Shown here: piece by piece, positions 10,383 through 20,300 of the stretch
Layout of the letters: every line of letters starts with the position of its first letter
How positions within the stretch are numbered: the stretch's first letter is position 1
Assembly (NCBI GenBank): GCA_008931825.1
Contig: QXVZ01019887.1
Coordinates: 1 to 26,448, forward strand
DNA from: Phallusia fumigata
Taxonomy: Eukaryota > Chordata > Ascidiacea > Phlebobranchia > Ascidiidae
Length of the DNA: 26,448 nt
Direction of reading: 5' to 3'
The notes under the pieces: model-generated
What the model saw: only the letters and a program-made list of their open reading frames with translations
Databases searched by the model: none
What the model was told of the DNA's origin: nothing
Made by a program: the position numbers and the translations under genes

Positions 10383-12159
10383 CTTTCTGGTGATAACCCT
10401 CCTGTTACATTTAAAGTCACCTTGTAAAGATGTTGCGCCTCCTTCGCGTCCTCTGTCATCGAAGGTGCCACATTTCTTGGGGCTTATTAGCGTTTTGATG
10501 ATGGACTCCAGTTTCTGACACAGTAAGTGGTTTTGTGAGAACTTTGAAGTTTCGTTTTGCTGGATAACAATCACCGAATTAGAAAGGCTCCGCAAGGTTA
10601 AAACGTAATGTACCGCAAAAAACGTGCAGGACCCGAATGTTAAGTACAGATAACAAGCGCCGTTATTTTGCGTAATTAGCTACTTACACGGATTTTGTTT
10701 TTCGGTCGATCATAATCTAATGTAAAACTGGCGTGTTTTGGATTTTAACAGACGACTTCCCCACTTCTGACAACGCTTTTACCGGCTTCGTTTCGCTGTA
10801 TTACCCGCGGTTACTGACACAGAACCAAGTCAACACAAGTGTCAAAATTAATTTCGACATCATGGGGTTAGTCACGGATTTTTAATTTATTTTTTTTATG
10901 CGTGACTTGTCCACGATTTCGGGTTAACGTTTTTTTGCGTGGTTGACCTGCCTACCAGCCTTTGTAATTGATAGTTGTAGTCAGATGGCAATTTTCAAAC
11001 AAAATAGTGTCGATTGATAAGGTCCATTGCCAAGCGCCCCTTAACTGAACTTTGCTGGTGCTGTTTTATGGAATTTGTTTTAATGTTTTGTAAATCGTCG
11101 ACTCGAATTTTGGGCAAACCAACAGATTTCACTACAACATCGTAGCAATAAGATTTGCCATTTAGGCAAGCTGACAACAGAACTAGTCCGTCACTTTGTT
11201 TGAAACGTTATTGGTAAAAATGAGATCACAACGACAGGTTTTCTGCAATAACGGTCTCATTTTTAATGTTCAGAAACAGCTTAAAGTAAAGCAAGTTTTC
11301 GCGGAGTTTTAAAATGATGAAACTTTTTGTTTTCTTTTTTTCTAGTTGTAGAGGCCCCTCCTCGTCTCAACAAGTGACGACCGACCAAATGGTGGATTTT
11401 TTTAATTTTCTTGGTATTTATTTCAAAATTTTTGGGTCAAGATCGAATCTTAACTCTATTTCAGTTTCTCCATACATTTGTACATAAGTTTATCAGAAGA
11501 AGTTAGCCGAACTCGTTCTAACTCTTCTGCTCTTTGTTTCCTACATACCCATGTTGGCTATTGGCCTTCTACTGGTTACATTGAAGGAAACAACTCTTAA
11601 GCTGAAATTAATGACTGGTTTTAGTTGTCAGATGGTGGCGATAATTGGAAAGATTTTCCACAAAAATCCGATGAGGGTAAAGACCTGTTGGCGGGTACTT
11701 ATTTGACAGCAAATTTTTTCCGAGTTTCTCCGATTTTTCTGTTGTCATAAGTTGATGTATGGGAGAACGCGAAAACAACTCAAAATCCCACAGCAGCATA
11801 TACAGATCAAATAAAAGCAACACATAAACATGTCACATAGAATGGCGCTATATTCTCAATCAAGCAGGTAGCATATATTGAGTAAACAATTTTATCTATG
11901 GCGTGTAATTTTGAGCTAGGATGACGAAATGAGTTCTGCTGTACATTTATATTTATGGAGTGCGATTGACGAAATAACTCAGAATTGGAGATTGTATAGT
12001 TAAATCAGACCAGTGTCCATAGATTGATGGCGACCCTAAAGTAACAATTACCACATGAACGAGGGGAAAGCGTTCATACACATGTACAGAAGAATTCTGA
12101 ATAAGAATTATTCAGGTACTCGGCTAGCGAGATTTTATGACAATTTTTAAACAGAATTT
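10383..12159. repeat. Direct repeat copy 2 at N join 10382
   Basis: Second copy of 8196-10381. It continues past the point at which copy 1 stops (12159 corresponds to 10381) into unique sequence, as expected when contig 2 extends beyond contig 1. Confidence 0.75.
11314..11670 (+). pseudogene. Orphan exon 1 of lipoxygenase-like gene, copy 2
   Basis: Same organisation as copy 1: ATGATG at 11314, a shorter insertion, then the remnant at 11494-11670 with the same destroyed donor (CCGATGAGG). It differs from copy 1 by a few residues (LFVSYIP for LFIPYIP, FSCQ for FGCQ). As it lies in the second half of the repeat joined by the N at 10382, it may be the other allele of copy 1. Confidence 0.7.
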
Positions 12160-12574
12160 ATTTCAACAAGCTTTACTCGAGTCAAATTTGGAAAACGAGT
12201 TAACATGACTATAATTTTAATATCAGGAAACTTGACCCGAATCATATACTAGTAAAATAAATTGCGATTAGGTCGGTTTTGTTGGTTCTGCGATCGCGCA
12301 ACTGCACAACGTTTTGACTCGGATTTACTGCAGAAATAAAAGCGATATAATAAATTTGCGAAAGCAGTTAGTAATGGAGAAAGTCTGTGAAAGACTTTAT
12401 CAAGTCGATAGACAGCCCACCAACAATTCATTTTCACCAAACTAATGTCAACGCTTATTTCTATTGGCGATATCTCAGTAAAAGAAAAAAAATTATGCGA
12501 ATGTAAATTTGCCGCTTTTTGGACATAAGCTTAAATTTTGAAATTAATATCCGTCGAGCGCCATAAACCTGTAA
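12160..12574. other. Spacer between repeats, no gene seen
   Basis: Unique sequence between the end of the N-joined repeat and the right segmental copy. Only a short minus-strand open frame (12440-12249) with no recognisable protein. Confidence 0.4.
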
Positions 12575-14454
12575 AATTTGTTTACATGATGCGACGCGAG
12601 TAAAACATTATGAAGGATCACGAATTTAGAAAATATTACACAAATAGTTAGACTTGACAAGGTGGGAAACAATTGTTGGTAAATAATCAAATTTAAGCTA
12701 TTATGTCGTGTTGAGAAAAACAAAGAATCCTAAATAACATGCAACTATGGTGTCGCAAAAAAACTTTATCTATTTTTCCAGGTTTCAGGGGTTCCACACA
12801 TTTGAGAACCAGTTTTGACCCAAACTCACCGTAATAAAATTATTATGCAAGGAAGACATCCGTGGCCAAGGCTTCCACATTAGCTTGAAAACATGTGTCC
12901 TCTCTGGTTGCAACATTATTAAATTCTATGGTCCCATGCCATTCGTGCGCTAGGGTTGGTAAGCTTAACATTTCTTGCAACTTGCAATTGATAACCAACT
13001 TTTTCTACACTGTATACCTTGCTTTTTGCTACAATGCTTGCTTTACAAACCTCTAAAATAGATACTGGCATTGCAACTTTTCGGAAATACAATGTAACTA
13101 TGTGTGTTTGCAAGCTGGTGGCACGCTTAATTAATGTATCATTTCATACTAATTCACCTAAATCAGGGTGGAGGAGTCCAAGGTTGCAAGCGTGAAGTGA
13201 CATGAATACTATAAAATAAATTAGCAAAAAGTGAAACTCTATTGTAAACAGTTTCGTGGCGCTGTTTATCTTAATAGAAGGCTTTCTAAATTCTAGTTAC
13301 CGTACTATTTGCTGCAAACAAAATCTATGCGTTTCTTGATGTTTGTTTTGAATGATATTTTGTCGTTAAACAATAACCAAAATGTTACGATGGTACAAGA
13401 TTATGGACAAGCAATGCAACACAACATTTTGCTGGTCAAGTATTATGTCACAAATCGATTATTAAAGTTTTATTAAATAGTACTTTTCACACTGGAATAC
13501 CAATACTGTTTAGCGCCCCCCCCCCAACGTTCATGTCCGCGTGCAAGTAGGAACAAGGTTTTACAATCTGCCTAAAATAGTAAACATTAAAATCTATATT
13601 GTGAAATCGTTGATTTCGTACATGTTCAAAATTCCAAAACGCAACATTTTTTGTTTTGCTGAGTTAAAACACTTTCTTAACGGCTGACAATTTATTGCAA
13701 AGACGGTACAGTTATATGTATGCAATGCGTTTTAAAATTGAGGAAATTTATAGTTACCTCAGTAGAAAACAATAGAAACCCCTAAACATCTCCCGACTAC
13801 ACCTGTTCATGCTGGCTCTGTACAGTGCTTTGTTAAATGGCCGTATACTTACTAATACTATTTGCAACATAAGAAAGGCTTTGTCTTTTAAAAACTAGTT
13901 ATGTTACGTTGAATACCTTGATGACTACATTGGCTTTTTCAATCCTGGTGTTTAGTACCTCACCTTTGTAAGATTAGTATAATGTCAGTTTTAGGACCGT
14001 CGAACTTTCAACACACATATATGCTGCCTTTTTTGTGTACCATGTCTTCAGCTGCAACGACAGACCTACCAGTCGTGGTAATTTGATGTGCCTGCTGGTA
14101 GTAGGATATCTCGACAGACCGCAAAACATCGGTACCAAACTAATAGTCTGAACTAAAAAGCTTCTACCCCAAATTCAGATCAAAAACCTATACTGGCCTT
14201 CCGCAAGTCGCCTCTGTATTTGCCATGCCTTATGGCAGTGATATTGGTCGTTTTTTGTGACTTACGAACTTGTGCGAGGAGCGTAATTAAATAAAACAAA
14301 TAAACAGAAAACTTTCGGAATATACAAGTGCCTTGGCATACTTTGCCCAAAAAATAGTTGTTTTTATCGTCACTTAACAAAAAGCTAAATATTTTTGCTT
14401 TTTTAAAGAAATAAGTTTTACCAAACATTTTGGCAAGCTCTTCAAAAGGTCTTG

Positions 14455-14757
14455 ATTTCCGGTAAGGTCATTAACCAATAGGCCAGCAACAAACGTTTGT
14501 GTTCGGTTACGATTTTTTTACTTCCTTGGCTATGACCCAACTTTTATTGCTTGTCGTTAAAACGGATAAAATTTGTAAAAAATAAGTGATACAGAATAAA
14601 ACCGANATTTCCGGTAAGGTCATTAACCAATAGGCCAGCAACAAACGTTTGTGTTCGGTTACGATTTTTTTACTTCCTTGGCTATGACCCAACTTTTATT
14701 GCTTGTCGTTAAAACGGATAAAATTTGTAAAAAATAAGTGATACAGAATAAAACCGA
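14455..14757. repeat. Two identical 151-bp units around N at 14606
   Basis: Bases 14455-14605 and 14607-14757 appear identical, with the single N between them. An exact repeat with an N at the junction is what an unmerged contig overlap gives. Confidence 0.85.
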
Positions 14758-16593
14758 CGACAGCACATGTTCTGCTTTGGCGCTTCACATTTCATCACAT
14801 ACGCTTCAATAAAACATTTGTAGACGCAGTTATTTCCTACGTAACTGGGTCTATCACTAAATAAGGGTATGCTTGGTGTGCGATAAACGCTTCGTTTGCA
14901 ATGACTATATTAGTGTGTCCAAACCGCGTTATGCATTTGTCGGCATGTATCTCGACACCATACCATGACTAAGTGCTTATTTGGCATTGGTGTGTCAGAA
15001 AAAAATACCACTCACAAGGCTGTACCACACAGGGCGGACCGACCACCCTCATACGTCGCAGTACAAACCTGGTGTTCTCACATTGCTAAATCATGAAAAA
15101 TATTTGCCTTAGCCTGTGTGATATTATATTTCAAATTAAAAATACACCTTTCACTAGAAGTATTGCCATCAACTAACTTTTACGGAGTAATTTCCAGAAA
15201 TTCCTCAACTTTTCTAGTGACAACCAGTTAAAGTCACCATGTAACGACGCTGCGGCTCCTTCGCGTCCTCTGTCATCGAATGTGCCACATTTTTGGGGCT
15301 TAATAGCGTTTTGATGATTGACTTCTGTTTTTGACGCAGTAACTTGTTTGTGAGAACATTAAAATTTTGCTTGGTAAAACATTCACCGAATTAAAAAAGG
15401 CTCCGCAGGGTTAAAACGTGATGTCCGCAAAACGTCCAGGACCTGTGGTAAGTATAGATAAAACGCCTAGTTCTGACAACGCTTTTTCCGGCTTCGTTTG
15501 GCTGTATTACCCGCGGTTATTGAAACGGAACCAAGTCAACAAAAATGTCCAAATTTACAAAATTGATTTCGACATTATGTTAGTCACAGAGTTTTTTAAT
15601 ATTTCTTTTTCTGCGTAACTTGTCCACGATATTGAGTTAACGTTGCTTGCGTCGTTGACGCTTCCACCGGCCCTGGTAATTAATTTACCAACAGCATTGG
15701 CTAACTGTACCGATCTTTAAATTCCCTGGTTTTTCTGTTCGCTTGATAGGATTTAACAATTTTGATTTCAACAAAATATCGTTGCCAATCCACTTACATC
15801 CGTCACACATCCATGTGCTTGATGATACTTAATTTCCTGAAATGGTTTGTCACCGTGACAATTCGACTGCCATATCCCCACAGCTGTCAAGTGGTCCTGT
15901 TCAAGGCGACTATTTTTAGTACTCGACAAACCCAAATTAATTTCCGCTAAACAGATGTTGTGGCCGTTTGACCTTCGGGAAAGACAAGAAAAGTCTGAGC
16001 GTTACAAATATAGGGCTATTTTGATTTATAAGGTAATTTTTCAACATTATGAAACATCGTGCAACGGGTAAATATTAGATTTTTTACTCGATAGTGAGGT
16101 TTCTGTAAAATCGAACGAGAAAATCAACCAAATCAACTTAATTGATTGTTTTTGTTACTGCCGATCCGAATTATATATCCGTGATTCCGGCCAAAGGTAG
16201 CCAGAGATAGATTCTGGCGCCTAAAATCAACAAAAAACGCGCAGGAATCCGAATGCAGGAAGAATAAGGAAATTAAATGGAAGTGTTGTTGTAGCGAGAT
16301 GGCAATTTTCAAACAAATTAGTGTCGTCTCCTTTCGTTTGCCTGGAAGCAAACGGTTTATGTTTCATAATGTATACGCAAGCCTTAACCTGCTGGACGCA
16401 TGTATTTTTCAGTGTCGTTACAGTATTGGCTATCAGTTTGTCCTGTCTGCTGGGATGACAGTAGTACATGAGTATATTTGCTTGATTATTTATTTGATAA
16501 GGTCCATTGCCAAGCGCCCCTCAACTGAGCTTCGCTGGGGCTGTTTTTTAGGATTTGTTTTAATGTTTTTTGTCAATCGTCGACTCGAATTTT
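14758..16593. other. Far upstream region of gene B, no gene recognised
   Basis: Diverged copy of about 8040-9055. It contains the exon-like segment at 15470-15580 and an open frame at 16299-16607 discussed under rejected items. A good donor-like GTAAGTAT follows a short frame MSAKRPGP at 15421, but I see no partner exon. Confidence 0.4.
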
Positions 16594-17143
16594 GGGCAAA
16601 CCAATAGATTTCACTAAAACATCGTAGCAATAAGATTTGCGATTTAGGCAAGCTGACAACAGAACTAGTCCGTCACTTTGTTTGAAACGTTATTGGTAAA
16701 TATGAGATCACAACGACAGGTTGTCTGCAATAACAGTCTCATTTTTAATGTTCAGAAACAAGCTTTAAAATAAAGCAAGTTTTCGCGGAGTTTGAAAATT
16801 TTGAGGCAAACCAATAGATTTCACTGAGTTACAACATTGATTCAATATGATCTAGCTATGGGTAAAAACCTGAAGTCTATTGAAGGTTTTTGTTTGCAAT
16901 TAGGAAACAGCGAAAAGTTTTTTTAAGGTGGCAAACAAAAAGAAGTAACCAGTTTTGTTAGGTGGGCCAACTTGCCATTAGACAAGCTGACGATAGGACT
17001 AGTTCGTCACTTTGTTTGAAACGTTAACGACAGAATGTTTGCAATAACCTAAGAAATGCGATTAGTTAACTCTTTTTCTTTTTTGTGTTAAGAAACAAGC
17101 TTTAAATATTATTAAGTGAAGCAAGACACCGTGGAGTTTCAAG
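16594..17143 (+). repeat. Tandem duplication in the gene B 5' flank
   Basis: A unit beginning GGGCAAACCAATAGATTTCAC at 16594 recurs, diverged, from about 16804 (AGGCAAACCAATAG) to 17143. Shared landmarks in order: the AAGCTGAC..ACTAGT.CGTCACTTTG block (16648 and 16983), an AG|AAACAAGCTT site (16755 and 17092) and CGGAGTTT just before the position of the ATG. The left segmental copy has only one unit (9056-9264). Confidence 0.7.
17069..17092 (+). promoter_or_regulatory. Acceptor-like site before gene B start
   Basis: A pyrimidine-rich tract (CTCTTTTTCTTTTTTGTGTT) ends in AAG, followed by AAACAAGC, about 50 bases before the ATG. The AG|AAAC boundary is conserved in the other copies (9224, 11273, 16755). 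It could be a 5'UTR intron acceptor or, if the organism uses a spliced leader, a trans-splice site. No donor partner was identified. Confidence 0.35.
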
Positions 17144-17332
17144 ATGATGAAACTTAAGCAGAAGTTGGCCGAACTCGTTTTAACTCTTCTGCTCTTTATT
17201 CCCTACATACCGTTGTTGGCTATTGGCCTTCTACTGGTTACTTTGAAGGGAACAATTCTCAAGGTGAAGTTGTTGACTGGTTTTGGATGTCAGACGGTGG
17301 CGACAGTTGGAAAGATTTGCCACAAAAATCCG
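17144..17332 (+). CDS. Gene B exon 1: N-terminal membrane segment
   Basis: 63 residues, MMKLKQKLAEL to KICHKNP, donor CCG|GTAAGG. Residues about 10-35 form one strongly hydrophobic stretch (LVLTLLLFIPYIPLLAIGLL) after a Lys-rich start, as in a signal anchor. Two ATG codons are adjacent at 17144 and 17147; either could be used. Confidence 0.82.
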
Positions 17333-20300
17333 GTAAGGGTAAAGACCTGTGGGCGGGTACTTATTTGACGGAAAACTATAGAGATTCTTTACTGAGATTC
17401 CGTTTGGTAAAACCAAAAATAATATAATAACACAATGAAACGATCGAAACATAGAAACTAAAAACATAATCTAGATGCCTTTTTTCTCTTGTTATAGGTT
17501 TTGATGTATTGGAGAACTTAAATCCAGAAAATAAATCAAATATAATTCAACCTAGATAACCGAAGTTTTTCGTTTACATTTGTAATGAAAAAAGCGACTG
17601 AATACATCTAATTCACAGATATCGGATGTCACAAAAGTTTCGACACTGGAAGAATATCGGTTTTTAAAATACCGCAGTACATTGTATCTACTTCGTATGG
17701 CTGTATGGACACCGTGGGAGGTATATAACCATGAAATACATATGTGTAAATTCCCCTTTCTCCTTGAAAATAGAAAAGTAAAAAATGTTTTGCTTTAAGC
17801 TAGGTTCAAAAATACTTTATTTTGTGCTTAAAATCGATAATACATTATTAAAATATTTTGAGTTGAGTTCCTTAAAAATGGCCCTTGGATAATGTTGTTT
17901 GCCGGCGGTCGCTCTAAAACAGCTTCATTCAATGCATATACGCGTCTTCTACCGACTCGTACGAAGCACCGCAGACAAAACAACACATTGCGTAACGTCC
18001 GGTACAAAGGTGTTAAATAGAGATGTTCGGTGCAGGCTGCCAAATATTTTCTTGGGAGTCACAAGCCAAGCTTAACGTCGGAAGGTGAATTGCTTTCGTC
18101 TGTAATAAACTCAGTGTTTGCACATTCGATTGTTTGGGACGATGACATGCAAATGTACAAGGTATCATTGGACGAAATGAAATCCTACAGTCTTTACAGG
18201 GTGAGTTGTAAAAGGGATGGGACATTTTTGTACGGGAACTCAAGGACGTTTTGTCAGTAACACCACAGCACATATTTCAAAGTGTGACTGAACGAGTACT
18301 TACTTAACATTGCAAAAAGCAGTATATTTCATTTTTATTGTCGATATTCGGGAAAAAAAGCAAATAGGTTTCTAAACATTATTGGGCTGCAATTTTTGTC
18401 CACACAGTCTGTCGTAATATCTCATCTTTCAGAACTACTTCTGGGAATGTAAAGAAATCTGTTTCAATAAAGAACACACCAAGATGAGGATTGTCATGTC
18501 AGAAGGTCAAGAATTGAACTGGCCCTGTCCGGAATCACAAATGCCTGACTGGAACCTAGCCAAATTGCACGCTCAAGTGAGTATATATTACCTGTAGAAG
18601 TTTAACCAAACATATATTTTAGTTATCCGTTATGTGTAAACTCTATAACGTACCTGTTTGGTCATGAAAGGGTAAACTTAATCTTGTGCTTACACCTTTC
18701 GCCTTTTTGAATCAAAACCACCTTAGGTTATCCCACAAAATTGTTTTACCATTTCCAAGGTATGCCTGACGTTCTTTGCTCCCGGTTTGAGCCACAACCA
18801 TGTTCACTTCGTCTTTCCTTCAACTATGACAGTCATTGCAAAAAAAGTTCTCCCTCAAGACAGCTTTCTTCGCAGGTTGCTTGAACCTCACATGCGATTT
18901 ACTGAGAGGATAAACTACCAGGTATTTGCCAAACAGTAACAAAAATTGGCGCTATAATGGCCATAAGAAATCGTAACGTTCATTATTTTATGTACAGTAT
19001 TTACACCCGCGTTCTAGCTGCTACGTGTCACTTCAAAAAACAGAAAACACATTTCCAAATTTTGTGCTATGTCTGATAGTAACCAAACTTCTTGTTATTT
19101 TTGTGACGTTTTAAGCACACTTTGTACCGTAGGCTGGCTCAGAAGGCCCAGAGCCACTACCAATTAAAAAATATCTTGTTCATGTGAATTAAAGCGCTTG
19201 CTATCGAGGTGGCTTTAATGTCGTTACGTTATAGGCACTACAACTAAACAGATCAACTGACAACAAGCACAACTTTTTCGACCAATATTACTTTCTTTGG
19301 AAGGCCATACCAATTAACCTGGAACAATTCGTAGCGGGAATCGCTAAAAAATGTCATCAGTTTTACTACAAATACAAGGGAAACAGCAAGGTTTGTAGGC
19401 TAAACTTTTAAGATGATTTTTTCTTAATCATAATTTGGTCACCAGTTCCGTAAATTTTTCTCTTTACGATTGTTAGTTTTGTAGGTTAAACACAATTTTA
19501 TGGCATTCATCTTAATTTTAGTCACACTTAGTTCAAAGCGAGTTTATCTGTTCAACCAGACATGCTTGTGTTATTTTGACGTTACCCATTCGTAAAAATA
19601 GCAGTGTTTATGACCATTTTACCTGTTGGGTGTAAGAAATATCCTAAAACACCTTGCTACATTTGTAACCTGCAATTTTCATCTTTGCTACTCTTTACAC
19701 GCAGTATTTAGCTACGTATCTGCAATATTTTTGAGCCAAATTTAATGCGAAAGTGATTTCTGCAGTTGGGCTAATATTGTAATAACTTTTAGGACCAAGA
19801 GCCTAATTCGCCGGTCAAGGATCATCCCCACTTTCCNCAGGTATTTGCCAAACAGTAACAAAAATTGGGGCTATATTACGATGTGGCCATAAGAAACCGT
19901 TAACTTACAAAGTATTTTACATTTTCAACAACCTAAGTTATGGGGACCCAGTTAATTTCTGTCAACTACCGAGTCCAACATTTCATGTCAATTGATTTTT
20001 GGTTATTTTTGCAGCATCCAAATCTTTATTGCGACAGATTTTCATTATTTTATGTACAGTACTTACACCCTCGTTCTAGCTGCATATACGTGTCACTTTA
20101 AAAACAGAATACACATTTCCAAATTTTGTGCTTTGTCTGATAATAACCAAACTTCTTGTTATTTTTGTGACGTTTTAAGCACACTTTGTAACGTAGGCTG
20201 GCTCGGAAGGCCCAGAGCCACTACTAATTAAAAAAATATCCTCTTCATGTGAATGAATTAAGCGCTTACTACCGAGGTGGCTTTAATGTTGTTACGTTAT

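Larger units (their letters stand above)
12575..17500. repeat. Segmental duplication, right copy with 5' end of gene B
   Basis: Diverged copy of 6150-9990 in the same orientation. It ends with exon 1 of gene B and part of its first intron, so gene B uses upstream sequence that also exists as a second copy next to gene A. It contains a run of ten C at 13516-13525. Confidence 0.8.

Noticed and set aside
15762..15950. Open frame, and another frame reading LPIHLHPSHIHVLDD, that looked like an exon
   Set aside because: Stop in the His-rich frame after LDD, no splice borders in phase and no copy in the left segmental block.
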